Source: Canna indica (Eukaryota > Streptophyta > Magnoliopsida > Zingiberales > Cannaceae). Taken from it: 64,000 bases of DNA. The position numbers and the translations under genes are program-made. The notes under the pieces were generated by a model. The model had not been told where the DNA came from. It did not search any database and worked only from the letters and a program-made list of their open reading frames with translations. This document shows positions 10,819 to 21,696 of this stretch, piece after piece; the stretch's first letter is position 1, and each line of letters starts with the position of its first letter. The stretch is from the NCBI GenBank assembly GCA_034359265.1, contig CP136893.1, forward strand, positions 43,411,501 to 43,475,500, in the 5' to 3' direction.

Positions 10819-12690
10819 GTGGGATATTTTCATGTTTTTGGATGTAAATGCTTCATTTTAAATACTAAAGAGAAATTAAGAAAATTTGACTCTAAATCCG
10901 ATGAAAGAATTTTCCTAGGTTACTCCACTAACTCTAAGGCTTATAGAGTTTATAACCGTAGGACAATGATTATTGAAGAATCCATGCATGTTACTTTCAA
11001 TGAGACTAATGATTTTTCAAGAAATGTCAAGATTGTGAATGTAGGTGAGGAGCTTGAGGATCTCACACTTCATGATAAGGAAGTGGAGGATGAAGATAAC
11101 AAGGAAACCCAACATGAAGAACCTCCATCCTCAAGTCAACCTCGAGTTGAAGATGAAGAAGAAGAAGAAGCTATACCACCTCTCCCTAAGGGATATCGAT
11201 TGGTGAGAGATCATCCAATTGACCAAGTCATTGTAGAGCCTTCAACGGGAGTGGTAACACGTTCTAAACTTAAAAACTTATGCCAATATGTAGCTTTTGT
11301 TTCTCAAGTAGAGCCTAAGAATGTTAAGGAAGCCATAGAAGATGAGTTTTGGGTATTAGCTATGCAAGAAGAACTCAGCCAATTTGATAGAAATAATGTA
11401 TGGGACTTAGTGCCTAGACCTAGTGATCAAACCATAATTGGAACCAAGTGGATTTTTAGGAATAAGCTAGATGAAGAAGGACTAGTTATTAGAAACAAAG
11501 CTAAGCTAGTGGTACAAGGGTATAACCAACAAGAAGGAATAGACTATAATGAAACATATGCTCCCGTAGCTAGATTAGAAGCAATTAGTATGCTTTTAGC
11601 ATATGCTAGCTTTAAGGGTTTTAAACTCTTTCAAATGGATGTAAAAAGTGCTTTTTTAAATGGTTTTATAAATTAAGAAGTTTATGTTGAACAACCCCCA
11701 AGGTTTTGAAAGTATTGAGTTTCCAAATTATGTCTTCAAACTTAAAAAGGCTTTATATAGTTTAAAACAAGTCCCTAGGGCTTGGTATGAAGGACTTTCT
11801 ATTTTCTTAATTGAACAAAGTTTTGATATAGGAAAAGCGGATGTTTCACTTTTCATTAAGCACCATGAAAATGACATGCTACTAGTTCAAATCTATGTTG
11901 ATGATATAATTTTTGGTGCCACTAATGAAATGCTTTGTGAGTGGTTTGCTAAGTGCATGTAGGATGAATTTGAGATGAGCATGATGGGAGAGCTCTCCTT
12001 CATGCTTGGTCTCCAAATCAAGCAAACCAACAAAGGGATCTTCATCAATCAATCTAAGTACACAAAGGAGCTCATCAAAAGGTTTGGGATGAATGAAGCC
12101 AAGATAACTTCTACACGTATGAGCGCATCCATCAAGCTTGACAAAGATGAAGAAAACATTAAAGTGGACGAAAAATGATATCGATGTATGATCGGTAGTC
12201 TCCTTTATCTAACCGCAAGTAGACCCAATATCATGTTTAGCGTATGTGTATGTGCTAGGTTTCAATCTTGCCCCAAGATATCTCATTTAAGTGCGGTAAA
12301 ACGTATGTTGAGATATCTAAAGGACACGGTTGACTTAGGATTATGCTATTCATGTCATGCATCATTTGATTTAATCAGTTTTTCGGAAGCTGATTTTGCC
12401 GGATGTAAGGTAGATAGGAAAAGCGCTAGTGGGTGTTGTCAATTCTTAGGAGTGAGTCTTATTTCTTGGTACTCAAAGAAACAAAACTCGATTGTGCTTT
12501 CAACTACCAAAGCGGAATACATCGCAGCGGCTAGTTATTGTGCGCAAGTCCTTTGGATAAAACAAACCCTTTTAGACTATGGACTTAGGTATTCTTGCAT
12601 AATGTAGCTAAGGGAAATATATCGGTAGAATTTGTATCCACCGATAAATAACTTGTCGATATATTTACAAAACCCTTAGTTGAAGAAAGT
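10819..12690 (+). pseudogene. Copia reverse transcriptase and RNase H, broken
   Basis: Four frames (10819-11676, 11684-11962, 11975-12178, 12188-12607) are separated by single stops in one continuous reading. RT motifs include KWIFRNKLDE, FQMDVKSAFLNG and the catalytic YVDDIIFGAT (about 11895-11922). RNase H follows with MIGSLLYLTASRP and the KAEYIAAA motif. After LRYS at about 12590 some 40 residues are missing, and the reading rejoins at VEFVSTDK (12628), then a stop and DIFTKPL. Most stops stand at glutamine, tryptophan or arginine codons changed by one transition. Confidence 0.88.
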
Positions 12691-12699
12691 TTCACAACC

Positions 12700-13536
12700 T
12701 TAGGGCCTGTTTGGTTAGCGAAACCAAGTCTGTTTTCATGGTTTCAGTTTCACTGAAACCAAAACTGCTTACGAAAACGTGTTTGGTTTAGTGTTTTCGT
12801 GAAACTGAATCGAAACCAGAATGAAAACGAAACCAGTTTTCTTAATAAAAATGAAAACAACAGAATGTTGTTTTCTGTGGTTTCGAGACTGTTGGTTTCG
12901 TTATCAAAATGCTGTGACAACTTTGTAATTATAAATATTTTTTTATAAAATTAATTAATTTAAAAATAAATTAAACTATATCGAATTTTTAAAAATAAAA
13001 ATAAAAATCATCATTTTCAACTCAAACTTTTATCTTAAATTTATAAAATAATTAAACCAATTTATATCTAATCGACTCAAACCCAAATTTTAAATAACTC
13101 AATTTTCTTAAAGTTGGTCTATTTATAATTTAATCAAACCTAATTTTAGATCATTGGACTTGTTTTTTTTTTGAAATTTTATAATAACTATTAATTAATT
13201 TTTATATCTAATTGAACAAAAAAATCTTAAATTACCAATAACTTAATTAATTAAATCATTTAAATATTTTGTAACCATATTAACAAATATTTAATTTTGT
13301 AAACTAACTAAACATTTAATTACTACTAAAAATGTTCAAGGAAAATTAATATTATTTTTTATAATCAAATAAATATTTACTGGTTTCAACTAACTAAAAC
13401 TGATGTTGTTTTTATTAACCAAACGCGTTTTCAGAAAACTGAAAACTAGAAACCAAAACCAAGTTTTCGAAACCAAGTTTTCAGTTTCACTGAAACCAAA
13501 CCAGAAAATAATTTTCGCTAACCAAACAGCACCTTA
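12700..13536 (+). mobile_element. Harbinger/Tourist-like MITE, copy 1 (831 bp, TSD TTA)
   Basis: The element proper is 12703-13533. It begins GGGCCTGTTTGGTTAGCGAAA and its other end is the complement of GGTGCTGTTTGGTTAGCGAAA, so terminal inverted repeats are about 20 bp. It is flanked by TTA (12700-12702 and 13534-13536), the 3-bp target of PIF/Harbinger transposases. The interior is AT-rich and non-coding, with long subterminal inverted segments of GAAACCAAA words. A copy of identical length in opposite orientation is at 55204-56034. It sits in the 3' untranslated region of the copia element. Confidence 0.92.
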
Positions 13537-14156
13537 AGGATGCAACTAGGAATTTGTGCTTTACCTTGTGATTAAAGAGTATTCTCTTCAAAATTTACAT
13601 ATTTTCAAAACTTGCATTCTATGAAAGTATTATTACACTTATGTATTGCTCTGTAGTGGGGCTTTGCGACCTATTGGTGTTTGCCTTATATAGGCTTACA
13701 TTAATGGGAAGGACTATAGTGATAGATGATACTTGGTTCTTGTGGCTTTCTCGATTTTCTGGTTTTATGATGAAATTTCATTAATTGTACCTTAATTCTT
13801 ACCTTTTTTTTATTGATGTCAAAAGGGGGAGAAAAAGTAAGGTCACACTTGGTTTTCAAGATGCATATAGGTAATGTGAGTTTTATAGTTAAGGGCAATA
13901 GATATAGTTAGGGGGAGTTAAAAATGACATGCACAATGGTAGGGGGAGCATAGGTCAAGTTATAGATAATTTGAACATGCACATTGATAGGGGGAGCATA
14001 GGTTGAGTTATAAGAAGTTGCATGTATAGGCTAAGTTACAAAGTTGAATGCATAGGCTAAAGTATTTATCTTGCATACCCTAACTCTTGAATGTCTTAAC
14101 TCAAACTCATAAATGATGTTAATTTTCTTAAAATTTAATGTTATGTTTGTCATCAT
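13537..14156 (+). other. 3' non-coding region of copia element
   Basis: No reading frame of note. It has repeated GGGGGAG words (for example TAGGGGGAGTT, TAGGGGGAGCATAGG at about 13908, 13943 and 13991) spaced through the region. Such purine blocks upstream of the 3' LTR are usual in this copia group. Confidence 0.6.
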
Positions 14157-14171
14157 CAAAAAGAGGGAGAT
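14157..14171 (+). other. Polypurine tract of copia element
   Basis: AAAAAGAGGGAGATT directly precedes the 3' LTR and would prime plus-strand DNA synthesis. Confidence 0.85.
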
Positions 14172-15642
14172 TGTTGGCTTAAGGGTCTCTCTTAAGCCTC
14201 GATCTTTATTTTGATGATAACAAATATATATTTAATCCAAGTGTGTAGTTTTGAGTTCAGGTTGAGGTTGCGATACACATGCCTAATCCGTTCAAACGAG
14301 ACAACGAAAAAGATCGTCAAAAGAACGGAAGAAGAAATCATTGAAGAAAGGCTCCAGATTAAGTCAAGAAGATTTAATGTAATATGTCCCTAGAATAGTT
14401 TATCCCAAGCCTAAAATGTAAGGTTATCTAAGTTGAAACTTGGTAACCAAACTCTTAGAATTGGCATATAAAAATACAAGAAATTAATCATCCTCAACCT
14501 GGGATCGGTAGATTGATCGGTCGACCGATCAAGGCTATAAAATGGCGATGCAGCCCATTCGGTCGACCGACTGGTCGACCAGAGATCACAAGAAATTGGC
14601 AGAAGCCATTCGGTCGACCAGTCGGTTGATCGAATGTGGCGAAGGACAAATAGCTGGGCTGCGCCGGTCGATCGGTTGGTCGACCGACATAGGCAAAAAT
14701 TTGGCAGAAAGGTAGCAATCGACCAATCGGTCGACCGACCTAAACATGGCCTCTATCGCGTGATTCGCTGCAGCAATTCGGTCAACCGACCAGGTTGACC
14801 GAATGTCGGAAGATTTGTTGGCAGTCGACCGACCTCTCTCAACTGCAAGTGGTCGCACTAGGCGGTCGATCCGTCGGTCGACCGATAGATCAACCGGCCA
14901 CGATCGAACGGGCTCAACGGTCGACTTTTCGCTGTTGAACGGTCCCTTCGAGTGAGGGGTTATAAATACCCCTCACCAAACTTCATTAAACACTTTTTGT
15001 GATCCTACTTGAGCATTAAAAGAGTTCATAAAAGCCTTCAAAGAACTTCACCTGTGTGCGCGCTCTCTGCTCTCAATCTCGACATCTTCCAAGCGCTGCT
15101 TCTCTCTACTTCAACTGTGCTGCATTCATTGAAGTCATCATCCTATTGCTAGTTGAAGAAAAGAAGGCGGTGGAAAGAAGTTTTGTTCAAGTTTTCTTTC
15201 TTTAGCTCTTTCCTTGTATTTGTACTTTGTTGAATCTTGTTTTCAAGTTGATAGCTTGCTAGATGCGCTAGGAAACACTTAGGGCATCTTTATAGAATTG
15301 TGTTTTGCCTAGGTGAATAGGATTGAGGTGTTCTCCAAGTGTGGGAGAAGGGTGTCCTCAAGTGTATTCAAAGGGAAACATAATTTCTATAAAGTAGTGT
15401 TTAGAAATCCTTGGTAAGGAGCCAAAGTAGTGGAGTATGCTGTTGGCCGAACCACTATAAATAGTCTTGTTTGCATTGCTTGTTTACTTGCTTTATCATT
15501 GCTATTGAATTGTCATCATATCAATCATTAAATAATACTTGCATTAAGTTAAGATAAAATTGAGTTAAAAGAAAATTTAAAAGGGGCTTGATACTATTCA
15601 ACCCCCCCCCCCCCCCCTTCTAGTGTCAAGATCTATCCAACA
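14172..15642 (+). repeat. 3' LTR of copia element (1471 bp)
   Basis: TGTTGGCTTAAGGG...ATCTATCCAACA, a full-length counterpart of 6791-8056. It contains a dense GGTCGACC cluster (14500-14930), a TATA box TATAAATA at 14961, and a run of 16 C at 15602-15617 where the 5' LTR has 6. Confidence 0.9.
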
Positions 15643-15899
15643 GGTTCATAACGTTACAGGTCTAAGGGGTAGGGGTAGGGGTCGGGTTTGGAGTGTTGAG
15701 ACGCTTCATAATGAGGACACCCCTATGACACCATAGGGGAATCTTGACTTAGGTCTTGATGCGCCATATCTTTGGGAATGGCAGAGCGGCTCGATTAGGA
15801 GTCGGGGTTCGGGCTATGCCCAAGTGGTTGGACGCCAAAATTCCTAACCTGCAAGATAAGTTCAGAGGGCCTTTCCCAATTATCGTAGTATGTGCGGTT

Positions 15900-16152
15900 G
15901 CCTCTAGGCATGGTAGGGATTCGACCTGATGCACCTCTTGATGGTGATGTTGCCTTTGGACATAGTAGGGATTCGACCCGATGCACCTCTTGATGGTGAT
16001 GTTGCCTTTGGGCATGGTAGGGATTTGACCCGATGCACCTCTTGATGGTGATGTTGCCTCTAGGCATGGTAGGGCTTCGGCCTGATGTACCTCTTTGATG
16101 GTGATGTTGCCTTCGGGCATGGTAGGGCTTCGACCTGATGCACCTCTTTGAG
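15900..16152 (+). repeat. 52-bp tandem repeat array, about five units, in solo LTR
   Basis: The unit begins GCCTTTGGGCATGGTAGGG and ends GATGGTGATGTT. Units are 52-53 bp with a few substitutions each. Repetitive open frames on the minus strand in this stretch come from the array and are not a gene. Confidence 0.9.
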
Positions 16153-16732
16153 AGTTAGATGCCGTGGGCATGGGTGGCCTGTTGGCCTGGTAGCTAGTCA
16201 CACCTTTGTGACATTGCCTCTGTAGATATAGATTTATTCTTGTTATCTCTGCGATGTTGATTTGTGGGAGTTGGTAAAATTGCTCACTGAGTTCTTTGAA
16301 CTCACCCATTGTCGTTGTTTTGTTTTGTTTTGCAAAGCTTAACCGGTGAGGTGGATTGGAGCACTTGACGCAGCTGGATGGCAAAGGAGCCACATGATCT
16401 CATAGCAGTCCTAGTTAGGGGTCGTAGTCGAGTGTGTAGTAGGTTGTCATACACTTTTGTTTTGGTATTTGGAGATATAGTCCTGTAGGGACATTCACAT
16501 TTTATTCAATTTTATTTATTAAAAGAACCGTTGCTCTTCGATTTATTTCCGTACTTGAGATATGTATTTAAAATCTTGTTGTTTTGAAATGAAAATCTGT
16601 TTTGGTTCTTTTATTATTAAAAACTGTTATTTACTTTGTTGTTTATGATGTTTGCATGTGTATGAGTTAGGCTACGAGGTATAGGTACGTATACCCTGAC
16701 CGGTCACGTGACCCTGCTTTTGGGGCGTAACA

Positions 16733-16737
16733 GAAGG
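16733..16737. repeat. Target site duplication GAAGG (right)
   Basis: Exact partner of 5261-5265, marking the right end of the inner solo LTR. Confidence 0.9.
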
Positions 16738-16825
16738 CCCTCTAACCTCAGTGCCCATAACTAAGTCGGGAAAGACCCTCCGACCCATAACTCGTACGTC
16801 AAGCGTACCACTTGGCCCAATACGG

Positions 16826-17050
16826 CCCAATATCATCTCGTGCGCGATGCGCACCACTCGGCTCATCCGACCCAACATCATCTCGTTCGCGATGCGCACC
16901 ACTCGGCCTATCCGGCCCAATATCATCTCGAGCACGATGCACACCACTCGGCCTATCCGGCTCAATATCATCTTGTGCGCGATGTGCACCACTCGGCCCA
17001 ATAAGGCCCACTGCTATCTCATGCGCGGGGTGCACCACATCGGCCTAATA
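16826..17050. repeat. 45-bp tandem repeat array, about five units, in outer solo LTR
   Basis: The unit begins CCCAATATCATCTCG and continues GATGCGCACCACTCGG; it is CG-rich with several CGCG words. Unit length is 45-47 bp. It belongs to the outer solo LTR, which resumes at 16738. Confidence 0.88.
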
Positions 17051-18740
17051 AGGCCCAATGAATGACAACTTAAAGAATAACCAACTCCTAAACACTCCCT
17101 CTTTTCTATACCTCGCGGAACGTTAGTCCGCAACCCAACCTTAGCCTCTCCACATTTACCTTTTCGTAATTCTTTCCCGAAGTTATACCCTCGTGTCAAC
17201 ATGTAGAAGTTCAATTTTTATTACTAATATCAGGACAAATTTCTAGTCTTTACAGCAAGTCGGGAAAATGTGGTACGGGGCTCGCAATCCGGCCCGTTGA
17301 ACATACACACCGACAAATTCCAGCCTGCTGTAACTCTCTATTTACTCCCCTTACGCTACTGTTCAGGTCATCAAAATAGTTTCTAAATTCCTAAACCCTA
17401 GCTTACAGGAAGATCGATAGGTTACATCGATATTTTACGCAGCAAACTCGCATCCTAACAACAAAATCAATCTCACCATGTACTTAACTCAATTTTCAGC
17501 AAACATGACAAATTTCAGCAAACAACAAGCTATTCCTGCACCACTATTTTAGCATACATATAAAATAATTTCAGCATTTCAAACAATGAAATTTCAGCTT
17601 ACATGTAATGAAATTTCTGCACACCTACTTAGGGAAAATTTCAGCATCATTTATATGCAATTTCAGCATTAAAATTTCAGCCAAGAATATAATTTCAGGA
17701 TATAATTTCAGTAAATTATCTAGGTAGATTAATCACTCCTCTTTAACCTTGACGTGTGAAGTAACATTTGAAAACTAAAGTAAAATTCCAAACCTTAAAT
17801 CCCACCTGAGAAGCTAATTATTTAGCCCACTCAATTAAACTTCGTTGACTGCAGACCAGCCAACATCTCCCCTATATCAAGTCGCCACAGGAAAAAGAAT
17901 GACACAGGCGGCCACATGATTTATCTAGGGTTTTCCAATTCTCCTTTTAACCACATCACCAATTTAACTCCAAAAAAAACATTTGCTTGCAGGTAACACT
18001 GTTTATACTATCCAAAGGAGAAATTCATTAAAATAAAAATTTCTCAAAAAATTTATATACGGGCGGCCACCAAGAAGAAAGAGTTTCCATTGCCTACATA
18101 TGTTTCATTGCTTTAATCTCTAATTCCAAGAAGAAATCGGAATAAGAAACACAACTCAAACCCGATGGAAGAAGAATCAAGAATGGTAAAGAAAAAAAAT
18201 CCAAATTTTTGTCTCATGATTAGGGGCGGCCAAGGAGGGAAGGAAGATCTCAAATTGCAAGAATAAACCACTCACCTAAAACCGGATTCAAGGGAAGAGA
18301 AGGCGGCGAAGAAGCCTCGCGACGACCCAATTCCGGCGAAGCTTCGATTCTTGGCCAAAGATCTCCACCGAGTCCCCTAACATCTTCATGCCACTTAGGG
18401 ATGCGTGCAGCTCCTCCTTGGAGTCGTACGGTCCCGGGTAGGCATCTTTATATATATTTTTTTCAAATGTCAATTTATTATTTTGCCCCTCTTCACTTAA
18501 GTTAATCCAACTCGCTCAAAACGAGTCCGATTCGAGCTCCGATCGCACCCTCGGACTCGGCTCAAACCCAACTCGAACTTAACACAATAATTATCACTAT
18601 AAATAGATAATTTAGTAATAATTATTTTTTGAGCAAGATCTCAACTTAAATCGCTTCCATTAGCTATCAATTCTAAACGCGCCGTTACGCGTCGCGCTCA
18701 TCCCGTTAAAATCAATATGCAAAATCTAATGGGTATTACA

Positions 18741-18745
18741 TATTA
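18741..18745. repeat. Target site duplication TATTA (right)
   Basis: Exact partner of 4467-4471; closes the outer solo LTR. The 140 bp from here to 18885 are plain AT-rich spacer. Confidence 0.85.
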
Positions 18746-18885
18746 TTAATTAAATATTAATTTTTTTCTTATTTTGGTTTAATTTCTAATTTTTCATTAA
18801 TATTTTTTCTAAAATTTGAATTTTTAAAATAAAATTTAAATTCTTGAACAAATATAGTTGAGCTGATGTAAATATATATGTATGT

Positions 18886-19345
18886 CACTACAAAAAAATA
18901 GGATACACCAACAGACCAAATCCGTCGGTAATACCCAAAAATTCGTTGGTAATATTGTTACCGACAGAGTATCTGTCGGTAAAATCCGTCGGTAAAAGGC
19001 TCCTCGATAATACCGATGGATTTTAATTAATCTGTCGGTATTATATTTTATTTTGTTGGTAATACCAATTGAGATATATATTCGTTGGTATTACCTACAA
19101 ATATGTTTCCGTTGGTATTACCAACAAATATATATCCGTTAGTAATACCAACGAACAAATGTCTGTTGGTAAATCCGTTGGTATTACCAACAGATATATA
19201 TCCGTTGGTAATACCAACGAAATATCTGTTGGTAAATCCGTTGGTATTACCGACAGATATATATGTTGGTAATACCAACGTATACAATCTATCGATAATA
19301 CATATATTTTTTGTTGGTATATCCATTGGAATTACCAACAAAATC
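18886..19345 (+). repeat. CACTA left terminus and subterminal repeats
   Basis: CACTACAAAAAAA followed by more than a dozen direct and inverted copies of (C/T)CGTTGGTA and TACCAACGA/TACCAACAGATA. The many short open frames here on both strands are made by the repeat. These arrays bind the element transposase in known CACTA families. Confidence 0.85.
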
Positions 19346-19744
19346 TACCAATTGTTCATTATTGTGTACTTGATTAATCCTCAAATCATGAAATCACATA
19401 AAATAATTTGATAATTCACACGAAATCTTAAAAATAATTTTTAAAATCACACATTTAAATCCACACACATAAAAAACCATTGTATACAAGTAATTTCGAA
19501 ATACATTGTGCTATTCAAATATTTACATTGTTTCAAAGTTCCAAAGTTACAAAAATACATAAGATAATTTTTTCCAAAAAGCTAACACTTGCACTTCATC
19601 CTTTTACCTGCATGTAAAAATAAAAGAAATAATGAGGCAATGAAATAAGGAATACCGAGTTTGTAACTCAATCCAAGACAATAAACTGACACTCTAAAGT
19701 TATAAATAAAGTTTGTAACTCAATGAAACGAGGAATACCCAACA

Positions 19745-20195
19745 ATGCAGCATGCTGAATGAATTCAGCATGCTCATGTTGAGAAGCTGAGAATTCATTC
19801 TCATAGCATGCTGAATTCAGCATACTGAGATGCTGAGAATATTCTCAGCAAGTTTAATTTACCAAGAAACCTCATGTTGGTGCTAGATAGATTCCTTTGG
19901 TACTAGAGTGGACTTCCTCCGGCCCTCGTGAACCCTAAATGGACTGTGAATTGGTACTAGCTCAGTGAAATGAGAAATACCCAACAATGCAGCATGCTGA
20001 ATTCTAAATTCTCAGCATGAATTCAGCATGCTGAATGAATTCATGCTGAGAATTCAGAGCATGCTGAATGCTGAATGCTGAATGCTGAATTCTCAGCATG
20101 AGCACTGAATGAATTTAGCAGCATGCTCATGCTGAGAATTCAGAGCACGCTGAATTCTCAGCATGAGAGCATGCTGAATGAATTCAGAACATAAT
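19745..20195. repeat. Palindromic GCATGCTGAATTC repeat tract
   Basis: Dozens of interleaved copies of GCATGCTGAAT and its complement ATTCAGCATGC, giving nested palindromes. A longer unit of about 240 bp (CCCAACAATGCAGCATGCTG at 19738 and 19979) is also duplicated. The tract could fold into hairpins in either strand. No gene is seen from 19350 to 21000. Confidence 0.85.
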
Positions 20196-21011
20196 CTCTC
20201 AACTCTTCTACAGAAGAGCATTAGGCAGAAAAGAACATAATCAAAACAAACTTTCCCTTTCCCTGACATCACCAACTTCAGACTTCTCAATAATCTAACT
20301 CCTTTAAGGCATTGATCTTAAAAAAATAATATCTATAAATGATGCCAACTTAGTGATTGGAAATATATGTCAACTTTGTAAAACTGATTCATAAATCAGC
20401 ACACACAACTACCTCTTCCTGAAGTAATGGCAATTTGGTAATATTGAAGTCATCATACAACATGTAGAATTGATGGATACATTTCTGTTGCATAAGTTGT
20501 CTGTGCATACATTTCTGTTCAGACTCAAGAGCACAATAAACTTAGATATTAACTGCAACACTAAACAATAACACCCATTTGTATCACCTGCATAAGTTGC
20601 TAAAGGATCTAAGTGCTACTATCTAGTCCAAGTCAAACAAACTAACAAGATATGTAGCAAGACATGAATAATTTGCAGGTAGCATTTAGCTGGTCTAGAT
20701 CAGTAAAATCTGAAGTTCATAACAAAAGGTTGAGAATACAAATTTGTCTTTTCTAGAAACTAAACATTAACCACGTGAAATTGTCTCGGGATAAATATAC
20801 AGTTCAAAAGCTATTATAGGAGTACATGGAACTCTTTAAAATCAAACTATTTTCTGTAGCATTGTCAAAAACTAGATCCTATTATATATTCTTAAACAAC
20901 AAGAATGTAATTAAAAAATTATAAAACAAATATCCCTAAAAAGGGGTTTCAAGCTATAAAAGAAATCACTAGATGTACACCAAATAAAGCACTAGGAATA
21001 TGATTGTATAC

Positions 21012-21111
21012 CTCTTGCTTCCTCATCCCTCAGTTTAGCATCCATCTCCTTGCTTGGAGGATACTTTGGCAGGCTTGAGGGCTCACATGCATATGCTGGA
21101 GTATTGAAGAA
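21012..21111 (-). pseudogene. Captured exon of a plant CDK-like Ser/Thr kinase (C-terminal extension)
   Basis: A single 100-bp exon bounded by a TTTTTTAG acceptor (upstream on the minus strand) and a GTATAC donor. It encodes a peptide containing PSSLPKYPPSKEMDAKLRDEEAR. This matches from memory the segment just after the kinase domain in plant CDKC-like/At1g54610-type protein kinases, where the usual reading is ACDPSSLPKYPPSKE. The kinase domain itself is absent, so it is only a fragment. It shares strand with the TGA, prefoldin and PPR pieces, consistent with capture by the CACTA element. The residue identification is from memory and needs a protein search. Confidence 0.65.
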
Positions 21112-21404
21112 CTAAAAAAGTCAAATTAGGCAGTGGACTTCATCATTTTCCAAATATACATTCAATTATATACATAAAACATAAAAGTGCACTAAATTGA
21201 AATATATCTAGTCTTTCTACCAAGCTATTCCCATAACAAAATAAATGAATTGATCCCTTCGTAAGTGAGATTAAACAATATCTTGGATAGAGAAACTGTT
21301 ATGATATTCCAAAAGCATACATTCATTGAAAATTATTTTGTATATAAACGAAAAAGAATATGGGAAACCACTTGTTGTTTTCCAACCAATTAGTTAGTTA
21401 CAGA

Positions 21405-21665
21405 TTAGGTGGTGAGCTTGTCCATGGCGATGGCCATCTGCACCATGTAGTTGGGCATGTTGAGGGGGCAGCTGAGCGCGTCGGAGACGACGGCATCCGC
21501 CAGCGACCGGTGGAGGGCTTCCATGGCGTGGCTGAGCGCCTCCTCCGTCTCCTGCGCTGACTGCTGCAACCCGCGCACACTACCACTATCTGTGCAACCC
21601 TCCGTCAATGGCTCGACGTGCCTCAGCATCACCTATCGATTAATTAACAATGACATACCGTTGTT

Positions 21666-21696
<31 letters not shown>

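Larger units (their letters stand above)
6791..15642 (+). mobile_element. Degenerate Ty1/copia retrotransposon (SIRE-like), plus strand
   Basis: Complete structure: 5' LTR 6791-8056, primer site 8059-8070, gag, protease, integrase, reverse transcriptase and RNase H remains 8114-12690, a MITE 12703-13533, polypurine tract, and 3' LTR 14172-15642. LTR ends are TGTTG...CCAACA. The flanks read GGCTT (6786-6790) and GGTTC (15643-15647), differing by two transitions, so the target duplication is decayed or absent. The 5' LTR is about 200 bp shorter than the 3' LTR through loss near 7035. The AAAAAGAGGGAGATTG tract plus LTR start resembles SIRE/Maximus-type copia elements. Pol carries many stops, so it is not autonomous. 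Confidence 0.9.
5266..16732 (+). mobile_element. Inner solo LTR (Ty3/gypsy-like), split by copia insertion
   Basis: Pieces 5266-6790 and 15643-16732 form one LTR of about 2.6 kb running from TGTAATATC to GGGGCGTAACA, flanked by a perfect 5-bp GAAGG duplication. The same family starts again at 63171, sharing the block GCCTAGCGGACTAGT and the phrase GAGCCGAGTCGACTCATG. It has a TATA-like promoter at 5632 and several internal tandem arrays. No internal coding domain is present, so it is a solo LTR. Confidence 0.85.
4472..18740 (-). mobile_element. Outer solo LTR, minus orientation, interrupted by nested insertions
   Basis: Read on the minus strand the element begins TGTAATACCC (plus-strand ...GGGTATTACA at 18731-18740) and ends GGGGCGTGATA (plus TATCACGCCCC at 4472). 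The two pieces, 4472-5265 and about 16738-18740, total about 2.8 kb with no internal domain, so it is a solo LTR from unequal recombination. Its ends resemble those of the LTR at 5266-16732 (TGTAATA..GGGGCGTAACA), so both are related families. Very long LTRs with these ends are seen in Ty3/gypsy chromoviruses of the Del/Tekay type; that placement is tentative. The terminal CA has decayed to TA. Nothing coding is seen in 17060-18740. Confidence 0.8.

Noticed and set aside
6786..15647. A clean target duplication for the central copia element
   Set aside because: GGCTT and GGTTC differ at two of five positions, so I report it as decayed or absent.
15795..16393. Long repetitive minus-strand open frames with HHQEVH-type repeats
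   Set aside because: They are produced by the 52-bp tandem array inside a solo LTR; no domain, promoter or start context supports a gene.
15900..17050. Regular repeats resembling a CRISPR array
   Set aside because: Units are contiguous without unique spacers and the genome is a plant.
16672..17065. Overlapping frames rich in DRPSG/HRARDDI repeats
   Set aside because: Products of the 45-bp tandem array.
19048..19411. Open frames with repeated VGITN peptides
   Set aside because: Generated by CACTA subterminal repeats on both strands.
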